Source of the DNA: Bacillota bacterium
GTDB lineage: Bacteria > Bacillota > Limnochordia > Darwinibacteriales > JAAYFS01
Length of the DNA: 38,997 nt
Direction: 5' to 3'
Assembly: GCA_012728115.1 (NCBI GenBank)
Contig: JAAYFS010000056.1
Location: 1-38,997, forward strand
The notes beneath the pieces were generated by a model. The model was not told the DNA's origin and ran no database searches. It was given only the letters and a program-made list of their open reading frames with translations. The position numbers and the translations under genes are program-made. How positions within the stretch are numbered: position 1 is the stretch's first letter; each line of letters opens with the position of its first letter. Below are positions 9,881 to 17,099 of this stretch, in pieces.

Positions 9881-10246
9881 GTGGCACGAATTGCTGGAGT
9901 GGATTTGCCTAACAATAAACGCGCAGAAATCGGACTAACTTATATCTATGGAATAGGTCGTTCCACATCGAATAAGATCCTAAAAGCATGTGAGGTAGAT
10001 CCAAACAAGCGAATTGGCGAATTATCTGAAGATGAACTCAACAAATTGCGCGAAATCATCGAGAAACAATTCGTTATCGAAGGTGATCTAAGACGCGAAG
10101 TAAACATGAATATCAAGCGTTTGATGGATATAGGATGCTACAGAGGTTTGCGTCATCGTCGCGGACTACCAGTACGCGGTCAAAAAACCAAAACAAATGC
10201 TAGAACACGTAAAGGACCGAAAAGAGTTGCAGGTAAGAAAAGATAA
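9881..10246 (+). CDS. rpsM: 30S ribosomal protein S13
   Basis: 121 residues. S13 lies in the 30S head and bridges to L5. [25 protein letters not shown] at the start and the C-terminal [25 protein letters not shown] region are typical. The ATG at 9875 sits only 1 base after AGGGGGTG, while the GTG at 9881 is correctly spaced and gives the normal start, so GTG is chosen. Confidence 0.95.
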   Translation: MARIAGVDLPNNKRAEIGLTYIYGIGRSTSNKILKACEVDPNKRIGELSEDELNKLREIIEKQFVIEGDLRREVNMNIKRLMDIGCYRGLRHRRGLPVRGQKTKTNARTRKGPKRVAGKKR

Positions 10247-10290
10247 GAAGTCTTTAAAGGCGATATTCGCTGAAAGGAGGGTATCTTAAT

Positions 10291-10686
10291 ATGGCTAGAC
10301 CAGCAAGAGGTCAACGAGTGCGCCGTAGAGAACGTAAGAATATTCAATCTGGAGTGGCACACATTCGCTCGACCTTTAACAATACCATCGTAACAATTAG
10401 CGATTTACAAGGAAATGTTGTGGCATGGGCCAGCGCAGGAAACATGGGATTCAAAGGCTCGCGTAAAGGAACTCCTTTCGCAGCTGGCATGGCTGCTGAG
10501 GCTGCAGCAAAAGCTGCCATGGAACATGGTGTCCGTGAGGTAAAGGTCTTAGTGAAAGGACCTGGTTCAGGTAGAGAAGCAGCTATTCGCTCTATGCAGG
10601 CTGCAGGTATAGATGTTACCACTATTAAGGACGTTACTCCGATTCCATATAACGGGTGCAGGCCACCTAAGCGCCGTAGGGTATAA
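10291..10686 (+). CDS. rpsK: 30S ribosomal protein S11
   Basis: 131 residues. S11 forms part of the 30S platform near the E site. Recognisable blocks are [18 protein letters not shown], the Ala-rich [17 protein letters not shown] and the end [18 protein letters not shown]. An AAAGGAGGG site lies before the ATG. Downstream, instead of rpsD, there is a 125-base gap before rpoA. Confidence 0.96.
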   Translation: MARPARGQRVRRRERKNIQSGVAHIRSTFNNTIVTISDLQGNVVAWASAGNMGFKGSRKGTPFAAGMAAEAAAKAAMEHGVREVKVLVKGPGSGREAAIRSMQAAGIDVTTIKDVTPIPYNGCRPPKRRRV

Positions 10687-10811
10687 TTTATCTTCACGGA
10701 CTTAGTGGCAAGATATCTTACCCTCAAATAGTTCGAGTCCTTAAGCTGCAAACGTTTTTTTGGCGGTGTGGCTAAGAAATATGTATTCGAGAAGGAGGGT
10801 GTTTTTGGTCA
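10687..10811 (+). other. rpsK-rpoA intergenic gap (place where rpsD often lies)
   Basis: These 125 bases contain no open frame. They include a possible imperfect hairpin (GGACT near 10698 with AGTCC at 10736-10740, and an inner GGCAAGAT/ATCTTACC pair) and a run of seven T near 10755. The rpoA ribosome site AAGGAGGGTG lies at the end. It might carry an internal promoter, a processing site or the scar of an rpsD loss; none of these can be shown from the sequence alone. Confidence 0.5.
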
Positions 10812-11753
10812 ATGATTGAGATTGAAAAGCCAAGAATCGAACGGGTTGACGTAACTGAGGATTACGGGAAATATATTGTTGAACCATTAGAAAGAGGATA
10901 TGGAATTACACTAGGTAATAGTCTTCGCAGGATTCTCCTATCTTCACTTCCAGGAACCGCTGTTACCTCCGTTCAAATAGAAGGAGTTTTACACGAGTTT
11001 TCGACTATTCCAGGAGTAGTCGAAGATACAGTGGATATAGTTTTAAACTTAAAAAAGTTATTGGTACGTTTGCATTCGGACGAACCAGTTACGGTTCGTA
11101 TCGATGCTAGCGAGAAGGGACCAGTGACAGCAAGCGACATCATTCATGATGCCAGTGTTGAAATCCTCAATCCAGATCTTCATATAGCTACTCTTGAGGA
11201 TGGAGGAAATCTTCGAATGGAGATCACGCTCGCTAGGGGGCGCGGCTATGTTTCGGCAGAACGAAACAAACGCCCAGATCACCCTATCGGTTTGATTCCT
11301 GTTGATTCGATCTTCTCTCCAGTCTTAAAGGTTAACTACTATGTCGAAGATACGCGCGTAGGGCAAGTAACAGACTATGATAGGCTAGTACTTGAAGTGT
11401 GGACCGATAAGAGTATCAAGCCTGATGATGCTGTAAGTTTAGCTGCTAAGATAATGATTGAACATCTTAAGCTTTACACTGATCTCACTGAATCGACCGA
11501 TGATGTGGAGATCATGGTTGAACGTGAAGAAGAAGATATCAATAAACTTCTTGAAATGGTTATTGAGGAATTAGACTTGTCTGTTCGCTCCTATAACTGT
11601 CTAAAACGCGCTGGAATAAATACCGTAGATGATCTAATTCGGAGAACAGAAGAGGATATGATGAAGGTCCGAAACTTGGGCAAGAAATCCCTCCAAGAAG
11701 TCAAAGAAAAACTTGCAGCCTTGGGACTCTCGCTACGGGATTCTGATGAATAG
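10812..11753 (+). CDS. rpoA: RNA polymerase subunit alpha
   Basis: 313 residues. The N-terminal assembly domain starts [11 protein letters not shown] and has [20 protein letters not shown]; the C-terminal domain (about 240-313) has the helix-hairpin-helix sequence [19 protein letters not shown] and [15 protein letters not shown] that contacts UP elements and activators. A short Asp/Glu-rich linker joins them. AAGGAGGG lies about 12 bases upstream, slightly far. rplQ follows after 13 bases. Confidence 0.97.
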   Translation: MIEIEKPRIERVDVTEDYGKYIVEPLERGYGITLGNSLRRILLSSLPGTAVTSVQIEGVLHEFSTIPGVVEDTVDIVLNLKKLLVRLHSDEPVTVRIDASEKGPVTASDIIHDASVEILNPDLHIATLEDGGNLRMEITLARGRGYVSAERNKRPDHPIGLIPVDSIFSPVLKVNYYVEDTRVGQVTDYDRLVLEVWTDKSIKPDDAVSLAAKIMIEHLKLYTDLTESTDDVEIMVEREEEDINKLLEMVIEELDLSVRSYNCLKRAGINTVDDLIRRTEEDMMKVRNLGKKSLQEVKEKLAALGLSLRDSDE

Positions 11754-11766
11754 GCAGGTGAAAAAA

Positions 11767-12105
11767 ATGAAGCAAAAGAAACTAGGAAGAACTTCCAGTC
11801 AACGTCGAGCCTTGTTGCGTGGTTTGGTAACTTCTTTGGTTATCCATGGGAAGATTGAGACTACCGAGGCAAAAGCCAAAGCCGTAAAGCCAATTGCAGA
11901 TAAATTAGTTACTCTCGGAAAACGTGGCGATCTCCATGCACGTCGTCAAGCAGCCGCGTACCTCCTTCAACCAGAAGCTGTAAAGAAGCTGTTTGAGGAT
12001 GTTGCTCCAAAATATGTTGATCGTAATGGTGGATACACGAGAGTTTTAAAAACTGGATTTCGACGTGGCGATTCCGCATCAATGGCTATAGTAGAGTGGG
12101 TTTAA
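11767..12105 (+). CDS. rplQ: 50S ribosomal protein L17
   Basis: 112 residues, the short bacterial L17 located near the tunnel exit. [19 protein letters not shown] at the start and [18 protein letters not shown] in the middle are diagnostic, and the end is [15 protein letters not shown]. The frame is open upstream into rpoA; the ATG at 11767 with AGGTG before it gives the normal start. This is the last gene of the alpha operon proper. Confidence 0.96.
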   Translation: MKQKKLGRTSSQRRALLRGLVTSLVIHGKIETTEAKAKAVKPIADKLVTLGKRGDLHARRQAAAYLLQPEAVKKLFEDVAPKYVDRNGGYTRVLKTGFRRGDSASMAIVEWV

Positions 12106-12136
12106 AATAGAATGCAGAGGTTTTTCTTCGGATAGT

Positions 12137-12165
12137 CGCAGAGGTGAACCTCTGCGTCTTCTTGT
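12137..12165 (+). terminator. Hairpin between rplQ and ecfA1 (possible weak terminator or attenuator)
   Basis: CGCAGAGG at 12137-12144 pairs perfectly with CCTCTGCG at 12149-12156 around a TGAA loop. The following bases, TCTTCTTGTT, are T-rich but interrupted, so this may be only a partial terminator that lowers expression of the ECF genes relative to ribosomal genes. The ecfA1 start is 24 bases past the stem. Confidence 0.55.
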
Positions 12166-12179
12166 TAGGTGGTGAAAAT

Positions 12180-13016
12180 ATGGGGGATTGGTTGATCCGA
12201 TTTGAAAACACTTCGTATACCTATGGGCAGGATACAGAGCGCTCTTTAGATGCACTTATAAATATCAATCTTAAAGTTAAGCGCGGTGAATTCTTAGCAG
12301 TACTTGGACATAATGGCTCTGGCAAATCTACTCTAGCAAAACACGCTAATGCTCTTATTTTGCCTACAAGCGGGAAAGTGTTCGTAAACGATATTGATAC
12401 AACTGATACCGAAAAGATTTGGGCAATCAGACAATCCGTTGGGATGGTGTTCCAAAACCCAGACAATCAATTAGTTGCAACTACTGTTGAGGAAGATGTA
12501 GCCTTTGGTCCCGAGAATCTTGGGATCCCATCAAAGGAGATTCACAAACGAGTTACTGAAGCCTTAGAAGCTGTCGGGATGGAAGAATATCGATTTCATC
12601 CGCCCCATCAGCTCTCAGGCGGACAAAAACAAAGAGTAGCGATTGCTGGTATGATCGCCATGAAACCTGAGTGCATTGTATTTGATGAACCTACAGCAAT
12701 GCTAGACCCTGCGGGCAGACTTGAGGTAATGAATACAATTAAACGACTCAATAAAGACGAAGGCATCACCATCCTCCATATTACGCACTTTATGGATGAA
12801 GTGATTGACGCCGATAGGGTTGTCGTTATGGATTCTGGGGAAATTGCCTTAGAAGGCACACCAAAAGAAGTGTTTACTCAGATCGATAAACTACATTCCC
12901 TTCACCTTGATGTCCCGCAGGTTACCGCGTTGGCTCATAGACTACATCAAAAAAATCCAAACATTCCCCAAAACATATTAACAGTAGATGAGATGGTGAG
13001 TTATATATGCCGATAA
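12180..13016 (+). CDS. ecfA1: ECF transporter energizing ATPase EcfA1
   Basis: 278 residues, an ABC ATPase of energy-coupling-factor vitamin/metal uptake systems. Walker A GHNGSGKST, Q-loop MVFQNPDNQL, signature LSGGQKQRVAIAG, Walker B CIVFDEPTAMLDP and the switch His in HITHFMDE are all intact. The open frame reaches back to 12144 across the upstream hairpin; the ATG at 12180 behind GGTGGTGA is the sensible start. It overlaps ecfA2 by 10 bases. Confidence 0.94.
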   Translation: MGDWLIRFENTSYTYGQDTERSLDALININLKVKRGEFLAVLGHNGSGKSTLAKHANALILPTSGKVFVNDIDTTDTEKIWAIRQSVGMVFQNPDNQLVATTVEEDVAFGPENLGIPSKEIHKRVTEALEAVGMEEYRFHPPHQLSGGQKQRVAIAGMIAMKPECIVFDEPTAMLDPAGRLEVMNTIKRLNKDEGITILHITHFMDEVIDADRVVVMDSGEIALEGTPKEVFTQIDKLHSLHLDVPQVTALAHRLHQKNPNIPQNILTVDEMVSYICR

Positions 13017-13861
13017 AAATCGAAGGTCTATCATACATATATTCGCCGCAGTCACCTTTAGCTAAACAAGCACTGTGGGACATAAACTTAGAGATTGCTG
13101 ATGGGGAATTCGTTGGATTAATCGGGCATACTGGTTCGGGAAAATCCACCCTGATCCAACATCTCAACGGTCTGATCAAGCCGATGCAAGGCAAAGTAGT
13201 GGTTGACGAGTTTGATCTGACCGATAAAAGCACCAATTGGCGCCAATTAAGGCAAAAAGTTGGTATGGTTTTTCAGTATCCTGAGCATCAATTGTTTGGA
13301 GAAACAGTTTATGAAGATGTCGCCTTTGGACCGAAAAACCTTGGGATAAGTGAAGCGGAGATCGAACAGAGAGTGATTGATGCCCTAAAAATGGTTGATC
13401 TAGATTATGATTCACTAAAAGATCGCTCTCCTTTTGAACTTTCTGGAGGTCAAAAGCGACGGATCGCGATCGCAGGGGTTTTAGCCATGCGACCAAGGAT
13501 TCTCATTCTGGATGAACCGACCGCAGGATTAGATCCGAGAGGTAGGGATGAAATCTTAGATCAAGTGAAACGCCTCCACACTGAGTGGGATCTAACTGTG
13601 ATTTTGGTTACTCACAGTATGGAAGACATTGCGCGTCTAGCAACCAGGTTGATCGTGTTAGAAAAAGGTAGAGTCGCATTGGATGGAACACCTTACGAAG
13701 TGTTTGCCAATGCTGAAGAATTGAGCAGAATGGGTTTAGGGGTACCGCAAGTGACTGCCTTGATGAGCGAGTTGAGCAAAAGAGGTCTAGCTGTAAAAAA
13801 AGAAGTTATGACCATCGAGGACGCAGAACAAGAGATATTAAAGATATGGGAGTCGAAGTGA
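13007..13861 (+). CDS. ecfA2: ECF transporter energizing ATPase EcfA2
   Basis: 284 residues, paralogue of the preceding ATPase; the two form the heterodimer that drives the module. Walker A GHTGSGKST, Q-loop MVFQYPEHQL, signature LSGGQKRRIAIAG, Walker B ILILDEPTAGLDP and switch His in VTHSMED are present. As is usual for EcfA2, the Q-loop reads YPEHQLF. The gene is followed by ecfT after a single base. No substrate-binding S component lies nearby, so the module is probably shared among several. Confidence 0.95.
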   Translation: MPIKIEGLSYIYSPQSPLAKQALWDINLEIADGEFVGLIGHTGSGKSTLIQHLNGLIKPMQGKVVVDEFDLTDKSTNWRQLRQKVGMVFQYPEHQLFGETVYEDVAFGPKNLGISEAEIEQRVIDALKMVDLDYDSLKDRSPFELSGGQKRRIAIAGVLAMRPRILILDEPTAGLDPRGRDEILDQVKRLHTEWDLTVILVTHSMEDIARLATRLIVLEKGRVALDGTPYEVFANAEELSRMGLGVPQVTALMSELSKRGLAVKKEVMTIEDAEQEILKIWESK

Positions 13862-13862
13862 G

Positions 13863-14660
13863 ATGGCTATCTTAAAAAACATCACTATCGGGCAGTACAT
13901 TCCAGGTAGCTCGCCCATCCATCAATTAGACCCACGATCAAAAATACTTGGGACATTATTTCTGATCATTGTTCTTTTTCTTATCAATACCGTTGTAGGC
14001 TATGTACTTACAGCTGCGTTTATTTTTGCACTCATCGCTCTATCGCAATTACCAGTTCGTTTTGTTTTGCGGGGAATAAAACCCCTGATGGTGATTATTA
14101 CCCTTACTCTATTACTTAATATCTTTATGACTGAAGGTCGCGTAATCTTTCAATTCCTTTTCCTCTCGGTTACCTGGGAAGGTTTAGTACGAGGGGCGAT
14201 GATGGCGGTTAGATTGATCCTTTTAGTGCTATCCACATCGATTCTGACGCTAACAACATCCCCTATTAATCTAACTGATGGGCTTGAAAGTTTAATGAAG
14301 CCAGGGAAGAAAATCGGAATTCCTGCCCATGAATTAGCAATGATGATGACCATAGCTCTACGCTTTATTCCAACCTTAATTGAGGAAACCGAAAAGATAA
14401 TGAAAGCCCAAATGGCTAGAGGAGCGGATTTCGAAAGTGGGAACCTGTTCCAGAGAGCTAAGAGTTTGATCCCTCTACTAGTACCGCTCTTTATCAGTGC
14501 CTTTCGTCGAGCCGATGATTTAGCATTGGCAATGGAGGCAAGAGCATATCGAGGTGGCGAAGGTCGAACTAAGTACAAAGAACTGCAGTTTTCTTGGAAG
14601 GATGGAGTCTTTGTAGCTTTTACCTTAGTGTTCGTGGTGCTAGTCAGCATTTTCTTTTAG
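13863..14660 (+). CDS. ecfT: ECF transporter transmembrane protein EcfT
   Basis: 265 residues with about five hydrophobic helices, the membrane coupling component of the ECF module. The start contains GQYIPGSSPIHQLDPRSKI, typical of EcfT. The two cytosolic coupling motifs are visible: MARGADF near residue 179 and ALAMEARAYRGG near 225, which dock into EcfA1/EcfA2. Co-location downstream of rplQ and upstream of truA is the ancestral Bacillota arrangement. Confidence 0.95.
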   Translation: MAILKNITIGQYIPGSSPIHQLDPRSKILGTLFLIIVLFLINTVVGYVLTAAFIFALIALSQLPVRFVLRGIKPLMVIITLTLLLNIFMTEGRVIFQFLFLSVTWEGLVRGAMMAVRLILLVLSTSILTLTTSPINLTDGLESLMKPGKKIGIPAHELAMMMTIALRFIPTLIEETEKIMKAQMARGADFESGNLFQRAKSLIPLLVPLFISAFRRADDLALAMEARAYRGGEGRTKYKELQFSWKDGVFVAFTLVFVVLVSIFF

Positions 14661-14668
14661 GTGATAAA

Positions 14669-15415
14669 ATGCTATCCAATATCTTATTGAAAATCTCATA
14701 TGACGGAACTAACTATTCTGGGTTTCAGATCCAGCCTAATGCACCCACGATTCAAGCCTGTTTGGAGGATGCATTATCTTTTCTTGCGAAGGAAAGAATT
14801 AGAGTGACGGCAGCGGGCAGAACCGATGCTGGAGTGCATGCTAAAGGACAAGTGGTAAATTTTAAGAGTAGGATCTCGGTTCCTATAGAAAAATTACCAG
14901 TTGCTCTCAATAGCATTTTGCCGCCAGATATAAGGGTTGAAATGGCTCAACTTGTCGAAGATTCCTTTCATGCTCGTTATTCAGCAATAGAAAAGACATA
15001 CTCATACCAAGTATATCAAGCACCCATTCAATCCTGTTTTCTTCGTTTATACTCGCTTTGGGTTTCAAACCCGATCGATTGGGAGAAAGTTGAGCAAGCT
15101 GGAAAAATGCTTATTGGTAAGCACGATTTTAAAGGTTTTGCGGCAACGGGTTCAAGTGTACAAACGAGTGTAAGGACAATGAAAGATTTTCAAATAAAAA
15201 AAGAAGGCAGACTCACGACAATGTACTTTACTGCCGATGGTTTTTTATACCACATGGTACGTAACATTGTCGGCACACTCTTAGAAATTGGAACCCACAA
15301 GCGCTCAACTAGCGATATAGCGCTTATTCTAGAAAGAAAAGACCGAAGTTTAGCGGGACCTACTGCACCACCACAGGGCTTGTTTCTGGAGTCTGTTCTC
15401 TATCTTTTATCTTGA
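14669..15415 (+). CDS. truA: tRNA pseudouridine(38-40) synthase
   Basis: 248 residues. TruA converts uridines 38-40 of the tRNA anticodon stem to pseudouridine. The catalytic Asp53 lies in GRTDAGVHA, and the C-terminal block FLYHMVRNIVGTLLEIG is typical. The frame is open earlier inside ecfT, but the ATG at 14669 follows TTAGGTGATAAA and gives the family start (ILLKISYDGTNYSGFQ). The rplM promoter begins at its stop codon. Confidence 0.95.
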   Translation: MLSNILLKISYDGTNYSGFQIQPNAPTIQACLEDALSFLAKERIRVTAAGRTDAGVHAKGQVVNFKSRISVPIEKLPVALNSILPPDIRVEMAQLVEDSFHARYSAIEKTYSYQVYQAPIQSCFLRLYSLWVSNPIDWEKVEQAGKMLIGKHDFKGFAATGSSVQTSVRTMKDFQIKKEGRLTTMYFTADGFLYHMVRNIVGTLLEIGTHKRSTSDIALILERKDRSLAGPTAPPQGLFLESVLYLLS

Positions 15416-15440
15416 CACGTTACCACGTGTACAGTAAAAT
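15412..15440 (+). promoter_or_regulatory. Predicted sigma-A promoter of rplM-rpsI
   Basis: TTGACA at 15412-15417 and TAAAAT at 15435-15440 are separated by exactly 17 bases. The -35 overlaps the last bases of truA, so rplM-rpsI can be transcribed independently of the long upstream operon. The spacer contains the palindrome ACACGT...ACGTGT (ttACCACGTGTac area), which might be chance. Transcription would begin near 15447, leaving a leader of about 110 bases. Confidence 0.75.
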
Positions 15441-15471
15441 ATTAGTTGGTGACTTTTCGTTTTATACCGCT

Positions 15472-15504
15472 CCTGTAGTTGTCCAGCCCCGTTCAACTAT
15501 CAGG
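15472..15504 (+). promoter_or_regulatory. Structured leader upstream of rplM (L13-leader-like)
   Basis: CCTGTAGTTG at 15472-15481 pairs with CAACTA-T-CAGG at 15494-15504, a ten-base-pair stem with one bulged T and a 12-base loop containing CCAGCCCC. It lies in the predicted 5' UTR of rplM, where many Bacillota carry an autoregulatory L13 leader. Position and shape suit such an element, but identity with the known family was not tested. A second possibility is a simple RNA-stabilising hairpin. Confidence 0.55.
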
Positions 15505-15558
15505 AAAGGTTGACATAAAAGATATACTTTAGGACATGAAGTAAAGGGGGGAATACCC

Positions 15559-15987
15559 ATGAAAACATTTATGGCAAAAGCTACTGATGTTGAAAGAAAA
15601 TGGTATGTTGTAGATGCATCTGGTAAGACTTTAGGTCGCTTGGCATCTCAAGTAGCGTCTATTCTCAAGGGTAAACACAAACCTATCTACACACCACATG
15701 TGGATTGTGGCGACCATGTAATTATTCTCAACGCTGACAAAGTTCATTTAACTGGAAATAAACTAGAAGGTAAGAAGTACTATCGCCATTCAGGTTATCC
15801 TGGCGGAATCAAAGTTACCACCGCTGGCGAGTTGATTCAAAAGAATCCTGAAAGATTAGTGAAGTTAGCGGTTTGGGGTATGTTACCTCATAATCGTCTT
15901 GGTAGACGGATGATTAAGAAGCTAAGGGTGTACAGAGGCAGCGAACACCCACACGAGGCACAAAAGCCAGAGGAATTGAATTTGTAA
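15559..15987 (+). CDS. rplM: 50S ribosomal protein L13
   Basis: 142 residues, usual length. L13 is an early 50S assembly protein. [20 protein letters not shown], the block [20 protein letters not shown] and the end [16 protein letters not shown] are diagnostic. A strong AAAGGGGGGA precedes the ATG. It forms a two-gene operon with rpsI from the promoter just upstream. Confidence 0.97.
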   Translation: MKTFMAKATDVERKWYVVDASGKTLGRLASQVASILKGKHKPIYTPHVDCGDHVIILNADKVHLTGNKLEGKKYYRHSGYPGGIKVTTAGELIQKNPERLVKLAVWGMLPHNRLGRRMIKKLRVYRGSEHPHEAQKPEELNL

Positions 15988-16009
15988 TTTCGGAAGGAGG
16001 GCGGAAAGG

Positions 16010-16414
16010 ATGAGTGCAGCAGTAAAATCAGAAATCTATTACGGCACTGGTCGCAGAAAAAAATCTGTTGCAAGAGTTAGACTGCTTCCTGGTAACGGCA
16101 GAATCGTAATCAATGGCCGTGATATAGAAGAATACTTTGAACGTCCCGTATTAAGGACTATTGTATGCCAACCTCTATCCTTAACTAATACTGAAGGTAA
16201 GTACGACGTTTTAGTTAATGTTTCTGGTGGTGGTACTACTGGACAAGCAGGCGCAATCCGTCATGGCATTGCAAGAGCTTTACTTGGAGTCGATGAAGAC
16301 TTACGTGGTCCATTAAAGAGAGCGGGATATTTAACAAGAGATCCACGCATGAAGGAAAGAAAGAAATACGGTTTAAAGAAAGCGAGAAGAGCTCCACAAT
16401 TCTCCAAGCGTTAA
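16010..16414 (+). CDS. rpsI: 30S ribosomal protein S9
   Basis: 134 residues. [41 protein letters not shown] and the C-terminal [16 protein letters not shown] are typical; the last Lys-Arg residues reach the P-site tRNA anticodon in known ribosomes. GAAAGGATGAG includes both the ribosome site and the start. It is the last gene before a strong terminator. Confidence 0.97.
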   Translation: MSAAVKSEIYYGTGRRKKSVARVRLLPGNGRIVINGRDIEEYFERPVLRTIVCQPLSLTNTEGKYDVLVNVSGGGTTGQAGAIRHGIARALLGVDEDLRGPLKRAGYLTRDPRMKERKKYGLKKARRAPQFSKR

Positions 16415-16443
16415 TTGCAGAGTTCATTTTACTCGAGTTTGTC

Positions 16444-16483
16444 AAACCGCCATTGGTTTTATCCTATGGCGGTTTTTATTTTT
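16444..16483 (+). terminator. Rho-independent terminator after rpsI
   Basis: AAACCGCCAT at 16444-16453 pairs with ATGGCGGTTT at 16466-16475 around a 12-base loop, followed by TTATTTTT. It closes the rplM-rpsI transcript. The A-run on the 5' side of the stem also gives weak activity in the reverse direction, but no gene on the other strand needs it here. Confidence 0.9.
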
Positions 16484-16579
16484 GGTATATTATTAGTAGC
16501 AAGGATATAATTCATGTCCCATTTTAAGTTGTGAATTAAATTAGGGGATTTTTAAGTTTTAGAGATTGGAGAGTAAAAA

Positions 16580-17089
16580 GTGAAAAACCTAATTTTTATT
16601 AATGGAACTATGGGTGTAGGGAAAACAGTTACAAGCAAAGAATTGCAAAAACTCTTTCCAAACTGTGTTTTTCTGGATGGTGATTGGTGCTGGGACATGT
16701 CTCCTTTTATTGTGAATGATGAAACCAAAATTATGGTAATCGATAATATTAGTTACCTGTTAAATAATTTTGTTTCATGCTCAGTATTTGAAAATATTAT
16801 TTTTTGTTGGGTAATGCATGAGCAAAGTATTATTGATGAACTGCTGACTAGGTTAGAAAAACATGATTATAAATTTTATAACTTTTCTTTAGTATGTTCC
16901 GAACAAGCATTAACTACACGAATTAAGAAGGATATTGAATTAGGAATAAGGACTGAAGATATTATCAAACGAAGCGTGTCCAGATTAAAAAATTACTTTC
17001 AACTGGATACATGCAAAATTGATGTAAGCAATATTACTGCCGCCGAAACAGCAGAAATAATTTTTAAGCACATTATGCATAAATCATAG
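16580..17089 (+). CDS. P-loop kinase-like protein of unknown substrate
   Basis: 169 residues with a Walker A GTMGVGKT at 9-16 close to the N-terminus, a DGDWCWDM stretch at about 34-41 where small-molecule kinases bind substrate, and an Arg/Lys-rich lid-like region TRIKKDIELGIRTEDI. This suits an AAA_33/shikimate-kinase-like nucleotide or small-molecule kinase. The GTG start is supported by TTGGAGAG. The gene is visibly more AT-rich than its neighbours, has seven cysteines, stands alone after a terminator and ends 10 bases from the convergent pbp gene. Recent acquisition is possible. Confidence 0.7.
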   Translation: MKNLIFINGTMGVGKTVTSKELQKLFPNCVFLDGDWCWDMSPFIVNDETKIMVIDNISYLLNNFVSCSVFENIIFCWVMHEQSIIDELLTRLEKHDYKFYNFSLVCSEQALTTRIKKDIELGIRTEDIIKRSVSRLKNYFQLDTCKIDVSNITAAETAEIIFKHIMHKS

Positions 17090-17099
17090 TCATTATATT

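Noticed and set aside
14150-14650. 166-codon minus-strand frame across ecfT
   Set aside because: Antisense to a clear membrane protein; no recognisable domain or ribosome site.
12180-14660. Search for an S component or riboswitch with the ECF genes
   Set aside because: No small six-helix membrane gene or recognisable riboswitch lies nearby; the module looks like the generic shared one.
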